Positions 1-8,171 of a stretch of DNA of 64,000 nucleotides are shown here, piece by piece. The first letter of the stretch is position 1. Each line of letters begins with the position of its first letter. The notes below the pieces were generated by a model, which did not search any database, was not told the DNA's origin, and saw only the letters and a program-made list of their open reading frames with translations. The position numbers and the translations under genes are program-made. Source of the DNA: Jeotgalibacillus haloalkalitolerans (GTDB lineage Bacteria > Bacillota > Bacilli > Bacillales > Jeotgalibacillaceae); contig NZ_JAXQNN010000001.1 in assembly GCF_034427455.1 (NCBI RefSeq), positions 961,146 through 1,025,145 on the forward strand, given 5' to 3'.

Positions 1-1
1 G

Positions 2-790
2 GCGATCAGTGTTAAAGGAAATGTGATTTCCTCAGACCTGTCTGCGGGTCAGAGCAATATGGTGACCTCAAAGCTGTCCATGCTGGTCGGCATACTTAAG
101 CAGGATATTGACCGGATTATTGCCGTGATCACACAGCTGGTTAATTCACCCGGCTTTAAGTCAACTGACTTTGCTAAAGGCGGTCTTCAGCCACTCGTCC
201 GCATTTTAATGGAAAAGAAATTTCAGGATTTCAGACCGAGAGCGAAAAGGTATGTGCAGCTTGTGAAGGAAGGGCGGGCACAGCTTGATGATGAACGCTG
301 GGAAGAGACAGCTGAACAGATTTCATCCCTGTTTGTAAACCTCTCCGCGAAGCCGATGTCCCTGAATATATTCACACACCTCTCCCAGAAGCTTGCTGCA
401 CTTCAGGAAGAAGTTGAGTTGTTTGATGAAACAAAATCAACTGTCAGTGTTCAAAATGTCCTGAACAGCAGAATTCACGCAGGTGGAAATCTGTTTATCA
501 AAGGTCAGAGCTGTGTGAATTCAAGAATCCATGCAGGTGGCTATATGACCATTACAGGTACACTGCGCGGTGGTGAAGCCTACGCTGAAAAAGGCATGTA
601 TATCGGTGGGACAGGTGCGGAAAGTGGTACACCAACCAATCTTTCTGTCCCATCAAATGCCACGATTAAAATCGGTACAGCGCTTGAAGGGACGGTTCTG
701 AAAATCGGTAACCGTAAAATCGTACTGACAGAAGATCACTATGCTGTAACAGCATCCATTAACGCGAAGGGACAGATCATTTTACGCTGA
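2..790 (+). CDS. FapA/DUF342 family protein, 3' part (5' end outside window)
   Basis: The reading frame is open from the left edge, so the gene starts before the window; about 263 residues are visible. The last ~110 residues are repetitive and rich in Gly, Val and Ile (NSRIHAGG occurs twice about 20 residues apart, then GGTGAESGT and NATIKIGTALEG), typical of the right-handed beta-solenoid half of DUF342/FapA proteins. A helical, charged segment (about visible residues 60-150) precedes it. FapA-type proteins have been linked to flagellar assembly and signalling, but the molecular role is poorly known. The gene ends 28 bases before a STAS gene and probably belongs to an operon with the downstream STAS, PP2C and GGDEF-EAL genes. 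The family call rests on the solenoid pattern and is fairly sure; the function is not. Confidence 0.75.
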   Translation, partial: AISVKGNVISSDLSAGQSNMVTSKLSMLVGILKQDIDRIIAVITQLVNSPGFKSTDFAKGGLQPLVRILMEKKFQDFRPRAKRYVQLVKEGRAQLDDERWEETAEQISSLFVNLSAKPMSLNIFTHLSQKLAALQEEVELFDETKSTVSVQNVLNSRIHAGGNLFIKGQSCVNSRIHAGGYMTITGTLRGGEAYAEKGMYIGGTGAESGTPTNLSVPSNATIKIGTALEGTVLKIGNRKIVLTEDHYAVTASINAKGQIILR

Positions 791-818
791 TCGATGCTGA
801 GAGGAGAGGGTGAATAGC

Positions 819-1133
819 ATGTTTTTATATGAAATAAAGCAGGAGGGCAGCCATGTCCTCGTGATATTTGAAGGGGACCTGGATATTGATTGCACAGAAA
901 CAGTCGAAGACGAGCTGATTCCTGCATTAACAAACTATAAAAGTGTCACAATCGAATTCGAAAAAGTGGAATTCGTCGACTCATCAGGAATGGGTCTGTT
1001 GCTAAATCTGGTTCAGTCGCTGAAAGATGAGGGCATCACCGTCCGCATCAGACAGGTTCGAGAAGAAGTCATGGAGGTATTTGATCTCCTGCAAATCCCT
1101 GAAATTCTGGGGCGAAAGATATTTGTGAGGTAA
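819..1133 (+). CDS. STAS-domain anti-sigma-factor-antagonist-like protein
   Basis: A 104-residue single STAS domain. It has the alternating beta/alpha pattern and the DSSG motif (Ser55/Ser56) that carries the regulatory phosphoserine in SpoIIAA/RsbV proteins. I place the start at ATG 819 because the GAGGAGAGGG ribosome site (801-810) is 8 bases upstream; an in-frame GTG at 810 would overlap that site. In known partner-switching systems such a protein is phosphorylated by an RsbW/SpoIIAB-type kinase and dephosphorylated by a PP2C phosphatase. The phosphatase gene lies directly downstream (64 bases), but no kinase gene is visible in the window. The target is therefore unknown: a sigma factor, or another output such as the c-di-GMP enzyme two genes down. 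Confidence 0.85.
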   Translation: MFLYEIKQEGSHVLVIFEGDLDIDCTETVEDELIPALTNYKSVTIEFEKVEFVDSSGMGLLLNLVQSLKDEGITVRIRQVREEVMEVFDLLQIPEILGRKIFVR

Positions 1134-1197
1134 AAGCAGTTGAAGTACGGGGCCAGGCCATGTATTTCAGGATAGACTATAGAAAGGGGCGATGTAT

Positions 1198-2304
1198 ATG
1201 TTAGACCCCAGAAGGACAACAGGAATTACCCGGGATTCGATGACAGAAAACATTATACAATCCATGGCACATCATATTGCGGTCATTGATCAGACCGGCA
1301 AAATTCTGATTGTAAATAGTGCCTGGTCTGACTATACAAGGTTCAATGGCGGAGATCCTGATGAAACGGGCGTAGGGAATAATTATTTTGACGTATCTGA
1401 TAAGGAAACAGTCAGGCAGATTAACATGGTTCTCAATGGAACAGCTGATCGGATAGTGATTGAATATCCATGCCACGCCCCGCGCGAAAAGCGGTGGTTT
1501 GCGATGAACGTTACGCCACTTAGAGATGCCGGTCAGAGAAAGATTATCGGTGCAGTCATTACTCATATGGATGTAACGGACCGGAAATTACTTGAGCTTC
1601 GCCAGCAAAAGGATCTGGATATGGCCAAATCTATTCAGAAGCGGGTTGTGATCGATCCGGTTGAAGAAGAGCATATTAAAATTAAAGGCTTTTACTTGGC
1701 CTCTGATCAGCTGTCAGGAGATTTGTATGCCTGGTATAAGCTGAACGCCCATCAATACGGTGTGATTCTGCTTGATATTATGGGGCACGGTGTAACAGCG
1801 GGGATGATGAGTATGGCAATCCGTTCGATTCTAGAGGGCATCATTACGGATGAAATTGAACCGGAAAAAGTATACCGGAAATTAAATGATCAGTTCCATA
1901 AGCTGTTCAAATCAGGCAAAGGCTATAAAAACTTTTTCTGTACAGGAATTTATATGCTGCTTGATATCAATGATAGAATTATTTCGTATGTCAATGCCGG
2001 TCATCCTGGTGGCGTAGGTGTTTCAGGGAAAGAAAGCTTTATTTTAAAAAGTAATAATCCGCCGATCGGCCTTTCAAAAGAACCGGTCGTTATCTCAAAT
2101 AAAATCCAGATCAGCGAGCATACAAAAGTGATTTTATACACAGACGGCTTCACTGATTCAATGGGATTAAGAATCACTGAAGGGGAGCAGTTTATTTTGC
2201 AGGAAATGAGAAGCAACGACCAGATTCACGATCATTTCGAACAAATTGTTTCAAATCTGGATATAAAGGACGATATAGCAGTTGTAAGTGTCAGTTTTGA
2301 CTGA
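1198..2304 (+). CDS. PAS-PP2C (SpoIIE/RsbU-type) serine phosphatase
   Basis: The N-terminal ~130 residues form a PAS sensor (HHIAVIDQTGKILIVNSAW, later RKIIGAVITHMDVTDR). The C-terminal ~220 residues are a SpoIIE-type PP2C domain with its metal-binding signature intact: SGDLYAWY, LDIMGHGVTAGM, YTDGFTDS and DDIAVVSVSF. It is predicted to dephosphorylate the phosphoserine of the STAS protein encoded just upstream in response to a PAS signal. It has no transmembrane segment, so it should be cytosolic. Two ATGs (1192, 1198) are in frame; 1198 is 8 bases from the AAAGGGG site at 1183-1189 and is preferred. The next gene begins 21 bases after the stop, consistent with one operon. A weak stem-loop of the R3 type lies between it and the STAS gene. 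Confidence 0.85.
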   Translation: MLDPRRTTGITRDSMTENIIQSMAHHIAVIDQTGKILIVNSAWSDYTRFNGGDPDETGVGNNYFDVSDKETVRQINMVLNGTADRIVIEYPCHAPREKRWFAMNVTPLRDAGQRKIIGAVITHMDVTDRKLLELRQQKDLDMAKSIQKRVVIDPVEEEHIKIKGFYLASDQLSGDLYAWYKLNAHQYGVILLDIMGHGVTAGMMSMAIRSILEGIITDEIEPEKVYRKLNDQFHKLFKSGKGYKNFFCTGIYMLLDINDRIISYVNAGHPGGVGVSGKESFILKSNNPPIGLSKEPVVISNKIQISEHTKVILYTDGFTDSMGLRITEGEQFILQEMRSNDQIHDHFEQIVSNLDIKDDIAVVSVSFD

Positions 2305-2325
2305 ATTTTTCGGGGAGGGATGACC

Positions 2326-4299
2326 ATGGATGAACAGCATTTAATTAAACTGCTCCGGCTGCCGGCTGCGATCGTCGATGAAGGGGGCGTAATTCAGTTA
2401 GCGAACCCTGCATGGGATCAATTCGGGCCCATGGTCGACCATGCGGGTAAAACGTACAGTGAACTGAATAAATTGATCAGGGCACCACACATTAAGAAGG
2501 AATGTCAGAAGATCTGGCGGGGCAAAAATGAGGCATTCGAATATTATTTTCGTACGGTTTCACGCGACCACTGTCAGCTCAGTATCTCTAAATGCAATGA
2601 GCACCACATGCTTTTTCAAATCATAGCTGCAGTTGATTCAGGTGTAGTTGCTGAAAATGCAGTGGACGTCCTTGAAAGTATGAATGAAGCCTTTTTCTCA
2701 CTTGATGAAAAGTGGTGTTTTACATACGTCAATCATATGGCAGAGCGGGTTTTATTCAAAACGAGAGAAGAAATGATCGGAAAAAATATGTGGCGTCTGT
2801 TTCCTGAAGCATGGGGCACAAACTTTGAGGAGCATTACTTTAAAACCATGCATGATCAGATTCCGACTCAGTTTGAAGAATACTACCAGCCGAATGAAAG
2901 CTGGTTTGACGTTCATGCCTATCCGAACAGGCAGGGAGGGATCTCTGTCTATTTCCGCAATATTAATGAACAGAAAGAACTCGAAAAATCCTTATGGCAG
3001 TCAGCAAACTCAGATCATCTAACAGGGCTGCCAAACAGGCGTTATTCCTATGAATTAATGAAGGGATATATAGATAAAGATCAGCCGTTTACCATTTATT
3101 TTCTGGATTTAAATCAATTTAAAATTATAAATGATCTGTACGGCCATGATGTAGGTGACAGACTGATTCGTAAAATCGGAATGCGGCTGGAAAAGAATCT
3201 CCCGGATGAGCTGACAATCTCAAGGCTCGGCGGGGACGAATATCTTATTTTACTACCGGATGCACCTGATGAAGATGAGGTGATCGGATTCGGAAACCGC
3301 ATCATTAGTATGTTCAGTAGAGCCTTTGTGCTCCAGGACCGGCCCGAGATTCATATCGAACCGAGTATAGGTGTAAGCCAGTATCCAAAAGACGGCAACC
3401 TTGTGGATACGCTGATTGATAAAGCGGATATTGCGATGTATGAAGCGAAAAAAAAGCAGGCTACAAAAGCCATATTATATAACCCGGACATGCATGAAAG
3501 TGTCTCCCGTGACCTGATCATTCAGCAGGAGCTTAAAAAAGTGATTGAACGCGGCGAACTGGAATTCGTCTATCAGCCGCAGGTAGATGCCACCAGGACC
3601 TGGATTACGGGCGTAGAAGTACTGACACGTTGGTCCCATCCTGTTTTAGGACCAGTATCACCTGCAGAATTTATTCCTATTGCTGAAACATCAGGCATGA
3701 TGGAAAAGCTGACACGCTATCAGCTTGAATGGTGTCTGAAAAAGTTCTCTGACTGGAGACAGCATTTTGAATTTGATGGAACCATTGCCTTCAATATTTC
3801 TTCGAGTCTATTTAGAAACAAAAACTTTATCGCCTTTTTAGAGCAGGTGATTAAAGAGTATGGAATCCCATTTCAGCAGATAGAGCTCGAGATCACTGAA
3901 AACATCCAGCTCTTTTCCCATAAAGAAAGCGTCCAGACACTCGAGCGGTTAAGGGAAATGGGTATCCGTGTTGCCATTGACGATTTCGGAACAGGCTACT
4001 CAACGCTGTCCTATCTGAATAAGTTTCCGGTTGATAAAATCAAGGTGGATAAGCACTTCACAGACCAGATCATGGTCGATGAAAAAGGTGAAGCCATCCT
4101 CGTTTCCATTATCAAGCTGGCCAACAGCCTCGACCTCGACGTTCTGGCAGAAGGCGTAGAAACAGAAGATCAGCGTGACTTCTTACTGATGAATGGCTGT
4201 GACGACATGCAGGGATATTACTTTTTTAAGCCATTAACGCTGGATGAGTGCGAGCAGTTTTATTATGAGAAGGTTTTGAAGGATAGAGTGCCTGAGTAG
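2326..4299 (+). CDS. PAS-GGDEF-EAL cyclic-di-GMP synthase/phosphodiesterase
   Basis: About 657 residues. Order: a short PAS-like unit (1-90), a second PAS domain (about 110-210, LESMNEAFFSLDEKWCF), GGDEF (about 225-390) and EAL (about 395-650). The diguanylate cyclase active site reads GGDEY rather than GGDEF, a tolerated change, with LDLNQFKIINDLYGHDVGD upstream; I see no RxxD inhibitory site just before it. The EAL domain has EVL in place of EAL, but keeps the downstream acidic and lysine residues (ELEITEN, DDFGTGYS, KVDKHF, AEGVET), so phosphodiesterase activity is plausible. ATG 2326 fits the GGGGAGGG site (2312-2319) better than ATG 2320. It ends the signalling cluster and is followed by a terminator. 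It probably adjusts c-di-GMP for the motility-to-sessile choice (inference from the flagellar neighbourhood). Confidence 0.88.
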   Translation: MDEQHLIKLLRLPAAIVDEGGVIQLANPAWDQFGPMVDHAGKTYSELNKLIRAPHIKKECQKIWRGKNEAFEYYFRTVSRDHCQLSISKCNEHHMLFQIIAAVDSGVVAENAVDVLESMNEAFFSLDEKWCFTYVNHMAERVLFKTREEMIGKNMWRLFPEAWGTNFEEHYFKTMHDQIPTQFEEYYQPNESWFDVHAYPNRQGGISVYFRNINEQKELEKSLWQSANSDHLTGLPNRRYSYELMKGYIDKDQPFTIYFLDLNQFKIINDLYGHDVGDRLIRKIGMRLEKNLPDELTISRLGGDEYLILLPDAPDEDEVIGFGNRIISMFSRAFVLQDRPEIHIEPSIGVSQYPKDGNLVDTLIDKADIAMYEAKKKQATKAILYNPDMHESVSRDLIIQQELKKVIERGELEFVYQPQVDATRTWITGVEVLTRWSHPVLGPVSPAEFIPIAETSGMMEKLTRYQLEWCLKKFSDWRQHFEFDGTIAFNISSSLFRNKNFIAFLEQVIKEYGIPFQQIELEITENIQLFSHKESVQTLERLREMGIRVAIDDFGTGYSTLSYLNKFPVDKIKVDKHFTDQIMVDEKGEAILVSIIKLANSLDLDVLAEGVETEDQRDFLLMNGCDDMQGYYFFKPLTLDECEQFYYEKVLKDRVPE

Positions 4300-4313
4300 G
4301 TGCTCTTTTTGTT
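4285..4313 (+). terminator. Intrinsic terminator after the GGDEF-EAL gene
   Basis: AGAGTGCC pairs with GGTGCTCT (two G-U pairs) around a 6-base loop, followed by TTTTTG. It overlaps the last codons of the upstream gene. Confidence 0.6.
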
Positions 4314-4387
4314 TTGGGGTGGTGGATCGGTGCTGGTGAATGCATTATTGTGGCCGGTGAGGTAGGTGGTTGGCACTTTGAGGTAGT

Positions 4388-4594
4388 GATACACCCGGGT
4401 TGGGTGCAGTGTTCGCGGCGTTGAGTGCAGTGCCAGCGCGATTGAGTGCAATCTCCCGGAAAATGAGTGCTGCACAATCCCCACTTGATGCCTTTGAGAA
4501 ACTAAAAGCCTGTGACTTAAGGGCGTGAAGTATGGGTGTAGCTCGACCGCAGTCACAGTTCAATCGGAGGAGGTGGTAAGCTTATCGGCGTAGC
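4388..4594 (+). repeat. R1 repeat, tandem copy 1 (207 bp)
   Basis: It begins with GATACACCCGGG, then units built on TTGAGTGCAGTG spaced about 20-22 bp, then a hairpin module. In the hairpin, ACTTGATGCCTT (from ~4480) pairs imperfectly with AAGGGCGTGAAGT around the conserved GAGAAACTAAAAGCC core. The copy ends with AGTCACAGTTCAATCGG. About 95% identical to the next copy. No credible gene: the open frames here are translations of the repeat. Confidence 0.85.
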
Positions 4595-4801
4595 GATACA
4601 CCCGGGTTGAGTGCAGTGTTAGCGGCGTTGAGTGCAGTGCCAGCGTGATTGAGTGCAATCTCCCGGAAAATGAGTGCTGCACAATCCCCACTTGATGCCT
4701 TTGAGAAACTAAAAACCTGTGACCTAAGGGCATGAAGTATGGGTGTAGCTCGACCGCAGTCACAGTTCAATCGGGGTAGATGGTAAGCTCATCGGCGTAG
4801 C
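4595..4801 (+). repeat. R1 repeat, tandem copy 2 (207 bp)
   Basis: Exact head-to-tail second copy with the same 207-bp period; about 10 substitutions from copy 1, including changes inside the hairpin (CTTAAGGGCG versus CCTAAGGGCA). Confidence 0.85.
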
Positions 4802-4910
4802 GATACACCCGGGTTGAGTGCAGTACTATCAGCGTTGACTGCTGTGCAAGCTCATTTGACTACTGTATCCACAAAGCCCGGGTGCAAGTCCGTCACCACT
4901 CGCCCAAAAA
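4802..4910 (+). repeat. R1 repeat, truncated third copy
   Basis: Starts with the same GATACACCCGGGTTGAGTGC, exactly 207 bp after copy 2, but diverges after about 35 bp and lacks the hairpin module. A GGGTGCAAGTCCGTCACC segment follows. Confidence 0.65.
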
Positions 4911-4959
4911 AGATTCTCAAATAAGATGCACTCTCCCCACGATTAAGCTAAAATAGAAC

Positions 4960-4973
4960 ATGACAAGTGTCAT
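4960..4973. promoter_or_regulatory. Perfect palindrome upstream of degV, possible operator
   Basis: ATGACA-AG-TGTCAT is a perfect 6-2-6 inverted repeat 49 bases before the degV start, next to AT-rich promoter-like sequence (TAAAAT at ~4949, TATATAAG at ~4974). It looks like a dimeric repressor site, but no adjacent regulator gene is visible. Confidence 0.4.
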
Positions 4974-5021
4974 ATATAAGTATCCATTTTGATGGAAATG
5001 CAGGATAGATAGGATGATTCA

Positions 5022-5864
5022 ATGAGAACGGCAGTGGTAACTGATAGTACGGCTTATTTGCCGGTGGAACTGCGTGAGATGTACGATATTCGCATGGTGC
5101 CGCTTTGTGTCATCATGAATGGCAAGACATATGAGGAAGAGGTCGATCTCACAACAGATGAATTTTATGACGAGGTCCGTAAAGGCGGTGCGCTGCCGAA
5201 AACGTCTCAGCCTGCGGTCGGTACATTCGCTTCTTTGTTTGAAGAGCTGAGTAGGGATTACGATGAAGTGGTCACGATTCATTTATCAAGCGGGATCAGC
5301 GGTACATATGCCGGTGCGGTTCAGGCTGGTGAGATGGTTGACGATGTAAAAGTGTATCCTTTTGATTCGGAAATCTCCTGTATGGTACAGGGGATGTTTG
5401 TGCTGGAAGCTGCTGTGATGGCAAAGGATGGTGCAGGCGCTGAGGAAATTCTGACCCGTTTAAATGAACTGAAGGAAACGACGCGCGCTTATTTTATGGT
5501 TGATAATCTGGGTCATCTTCAGCGTGGCGGACGTCTATCAAATGCGCAGGCGATTATTGGAAGCATGCTTCAGGTAAAGCCTTTATTGCATTTTGTAGAT
5601 ACAAGAATTGAGCCGTTTGAAAAAATCCGGACGCGTAAAAAAGCGATGAAGCGGATTGTTGATTTACTGAAGGATGATGCTGAGAAATATGAGCAGGTGC
5701 AGGCTGTGATTATCCATGCGAATCGTGAAGAAGAGGCGATTAAATGGAAAAATGAGATCAGCAGTGAACTGCCGAATGTATCGTTCCGCATCAGTCATTT
5801 TGGACCTGTGATTGGCACTCATCTTGGTGAGGGGTCGATGGGTCTTGGCTGGATGAAAAAATAA
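5022..5864 (+). CDS. degV: DegV family fatty-acid-binding protein
   Basis: A 280-residue protein with the DegV signatures TDSTAYLP at the N-terminus, KTSQPAVG near residue 65 and HLSSGISGTY near residue 90. Family members bind one fatty acid between two alpha/beta domains, and some deliver fatty acids to the FakA kinase for phospholipid synthesis. The length matches the B. subtilis protein (about 281 residues). ATG 5022 follows AGGATG (5011-5016). In B. subtilis degV also sits directly before comFA. Here degS-degU are not upstream within the window; a signalling cluster and a repeat array stand there instead. An R2 foldback element separates it from comFA, so the two are probably transcribed separately. 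Confidence 0.92.
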   Translation: MRTAVVTDSTAYLPVELREMYDIRMVPLCVIMNGKTYEEEVDLTTDEFYDEVRKGGALPKTSQPAVGTFASLFEELSRDYDEVVTIHLSSGISGTYAGAVQAGEMVDDVKVYPFDSEISCMVQGMFVLEAAVMAKDGAGAEEILTRLNELKETTRAYFMVDNLGHLQRGGRLSNAQAIIGSMLQVKPLLHFVDTRIEPFEKIRTRKKAMKRIVDLLKDDAEKYEQVQAVIIHANREEEAIKWKNEISSELPNVSFRISHFGPVIGTHLGEGSMGLGWMKK

Positions 5865-5875
5865 AAGTGTTCCTT

Positions 5876-6000
5876 CCTGAAGCGTTTCGCTGCGCTTCGG
5901 GCGGACGCTTTCCGCGGCCGGGCGGTGAGCCCCTACGGCTTCACCGTATGGTCTCACCTGTCCCTTTCCGCCGCCCTGCGCTCCGCTGCACTCTAAACTT
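5876..6000. repeat. R2 foldback repeat between degV and comFA
   Basis: GC-rich element with GCGGACGCTTTCCGCGG, GGTGAGCC, GGTCTCACCTGTCCC and CGCCGCCCTGCG, matching copies at 39914, 40196, 46351 and 56790. Outer arms are less clear in this copy. It fills the 205-base gap; no gene seen. Confidence 0.75.
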
Positions 6001-6069
6001 CACTATCTCCTTAAGCTAACCACTATGAACTATAATTACAACAAAATACCCCAAAAGGAGCCCCCACAC

Positions 6070-7386
6070 ATGACTACTCCCCAACAATTCCTCTCCGGAA
6101 GACAGTTTCTGCTCTCAGAAGTCATTCAACTATTTCCTTTATCTCAAATTGAAAATCAGGTCGAGTGTATCCCGGCTGTTGAAAAATACGTTTGTAACCG
6201 CTGTGGTAATAAAAAGCGGCATTTATTTGCAGCGCATCCGTGCGGGAAGTGCGGGCAGCAGTGCACGTATTGCCGGAATTGCATTCAGATGGGAAAAACG
6301 TCTGAGTGTGAGCGGGTTGTGCTTTGGAAGGGTGCGCCTTACAAACCGTCGCCGCCACCTGAGCCGGTTCTGCAATGGGAGGGTGAGCTTTCGCTGCCGC
6401 AGCAGAGAGCTTCTGATGCACTGGTTACATCAATTGATACAAAAAAGTCCATTCTCGTCCATGCAGTTTGCGGCGCGGGGAAGACTGAGATTTTATTTCA
6501 TATGATAGAAACAGCATTGCAAAAAGGACTCCGCATCTGCATTGCGACGCCGAGACGCGACGTTGTACAGGAGCTTGCTCCAAGGCTAAAACGTGCATTT
6601 CCAACTGCAGATATTGAGTCTCTTTATGGAGGCAGCGAGGACAGGCTGCCGCATGCACACCTCACCATTGCTACAACACATCAGCTGATCCGATTCAGGG
6701 AAGCATTTGATGTGATGGTCATTGATGAAGTGGATGCATTTCCTTTTTCAGCAGATGATGCGCTCCAGAACACCTCACAATTAGCCCGCAAAAAATCCTC
6801 TACTTTGATTTACCTCAGCGCAACACCCTCGAGAAAAATCAAAACTGACCAAATTATTAAAATCCCCGCCAGATTTCATGGCTTTCCGCTGCCGGTTCCT
6901 GAGACGAAGTGGCTGGGTAACTGGCGTAAAGGATTGCTTAAAAAAAGGGTGGATCCGGCTTTATTAAAATGGTTATCCGTTCACCCGAAAGTACTTGTTT
7001 TTATGCCGGATATTGAATCGATGCAGGCATATGCCGGTCTGTTGGATGTGCCGAGCGTTCATTCTGCTGATCCGGATCGCGGTGAAAAAGTGATGGCTTT
7101 TAGAGAAGGGAAGTGTGAGTTGCTGCTGACGACCACCATTTTAGAAAGAGGCGTTACTTTTTCAGGGGTGGAGGTGGCTGTAGTGGGTGCAGGCGATCCG
7201 GTTTTTACTGAAGCGGCGCTCGTGCAGATTGCGGGAAGAGTCGGACGGGATCCACTGAAGCCAAAAGGAAATGTGACGTTTTTTCATAATGGGCTGACGG
7301 ATGCCATGGTCAAAGCGCAGCGGCATATCGTCCTGATGAATAAGGAAGCAGCTAAGCTTGGATATGTGAAGGGGTTTCTTGTATGA
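6070..7386 (+). CDS. comFA: ComFA, ATP-dependent DNA helicase/translocase for competence
   Basis: A 438-residue DEAD-like helicase needed in B. subtilis for uptake of transforming DNA across the membrane. An N-terminal four-cysteine zinc finger (CNRCGNKK ... CGKCGQQCTYCRNC, residues ~35-75) is followed by Walker A (VCGAGKTE), Walker B (VIDEVD), motif III (LSATPS) and a motif VI (QIAGRVGR). I chose ATG 6070 because AAAAGGAG at 6053-6060 is correctly spaced before it; an upstream in-frame ATG at 6025 lacks a ribosome site. The stop overlaps the comFC start by four bases (ATGA), so the two are translationally coupled. comFB, present between them in B. subtilis, is missing. Confidence 0.93.
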   Translation: MTTPQQFLSGRQFLLSEVIQLFPLSQIENQVECIPAVEKYVCNRCGNKKRHLFAAHPCGKCGQQCTYCRNCIQMGKTSECERVVLWKGAPYKPSPPPEPVLQWEGELSLPQQRASDALVTSIDTKKSILVHAVCGAGKTEILFHMIETALQKGLRICIATPRRDVVQELAPRLKRAFPTADIESLYGGSEDRLPHAHLTIATTHQLIRFREAFDVMVIDEVDAFPFSADDALQNTSQLARKKSSTLIYLSATPSRKIKTDQIIKIPARFHGFPLPVPETKWLGNWRKGLLKKRVDPALLKWLSVHPKVLVFMPDIESMQAYAGLLDVPSVHSADPDRGEKVMAFREGKCELLLTTTILERGVTFSGVEVAVVGAGDPVFTEAALVQIAGRVGRDPLKPKGNVTFFHNGLTDAMVKAQRHIVLMNKEAAKLGYVKGFLV

Positions 7387-8060
7387 GGTGCCTTTATTGC
7401 AATGGTGTAATGCTTGAAGAGATTGGATGGACTGACCTGTTTTTTAAAAGAGTGGAGGATCCGTTTTGTGATGTGTGCAGGGCGGAACTGATCAGGTTAG
7501 AAGGTCCGGGGTGTACGGTTTGTTCAAGAGGAATGGAGACAGAGGGAATTTGCAGCGACTGTAACTCATGGGCAGAAGACCCTGTTTTTCAGGATGCGCT
7601 GATTTCTAATCATTCGATTTACGCCTATAATCCTGCGCTGAAAGAGCTGATCAAGCGGCTGAAATATAACGGTGATTATGCGCTCGCGGGATGTTTTCGC
7701 AAGGAGTTAACAGATCTGCTTAAGCCTTTTAAGAAAGAAGCAATTTTGACGCCTGTCCCTGTGAGTGCCGATCGTTTAAAAGAGAGAGGGTTTAACCAGA
7801 CGGAAGCTTTACTGGAGTGCGCCGGAATTAAATATGAGCACTTATTACTTCGGCGAAACGGTGAAGCTGCGCAGGCGAAGAAATTAAAGCGGGACAGGCA
7901 TCGTGGTGAGAATCCTTTTGCGGCGATCAGGGCACTGGATGGGGAACCGGTTGTGCTGATTGATGATTTATACACAACCGGTACGACAATCAGAAGAGCT
8001 GCGCAGGTTTTGAAGGAATCAGGGGCAGGAGAAATCAGATCTATCACGATTGGGAGGTAA
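7383..8060 (+). CDS. comFC: ComFC, competence phosphoribosyltransferase-like protein
   Basis: A 225-residue ComF/GntX family protein. The N-terminus has a zinc-binding pattern (RCLYCNGVM, FCDVCRAEL, CTVCSRG, CSDC), and the C-terminus has a type I phosphoribosyltransferase PRPP loop, VVLIDDLYTTGTT. Family members work with ComFA in DNA uptake; the true substrate of the phosphoribosyltransferase fold is unknown. It is translationally coupled to comFA. No clear terminator follows; the next gene starts about 110 bases on. Confidence 0.92.
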   Translation: MRCLYCNGVMLEEIGWTDLFFKRVEDPFCDVCRAELIRLEGPGCTVCSRGMETEGICSDCNSWAEDPVFQDALISNHSIYAYNPALKELIKRLKYNGDYALAGCFRKELTDLLKPFKKEAILTPVPVSADRLKERGFNQTEALLECAGIKYEHLLLRRNGEAAQAKKLKRDRHRGENPFAAIRALDGEPVVLIDDLYTTGTTIRRAAQVLKESGAGEIRSITIGR

Positions 8061-8171
8061 CCTCTCCTAGTGATAAAGTTGTGAAGGGTAAAGATAAAGA
8101 CCTATATATTAGCTTCCATTTATTCCTCATTCGTTTTATACTAAAGAAAATGACTTGAGGAGGACTGGCAA

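Noticed and set aside
1013..1566. Minus-strand open frames of 68 and 121 codons antisense to the STAS and PP2C genes
   Set aside because: Shadows of clearly coding plus-strand genes with no ribosome sites.
4226..4770. Several overlapping minus-strand open frames of 60-100 codons
   Set aside because: They are translations of the R1 tandem repeat, with no ribosome sites, and near-identical peptides come from each repeat copy.
4870..4910. GGGTGCAAGTCCGTCACC as a riboswitch or group II intron remnant
   Set aside because: No surrounding aptamer or intron domains; it is the tail of the truncated R1 copy.
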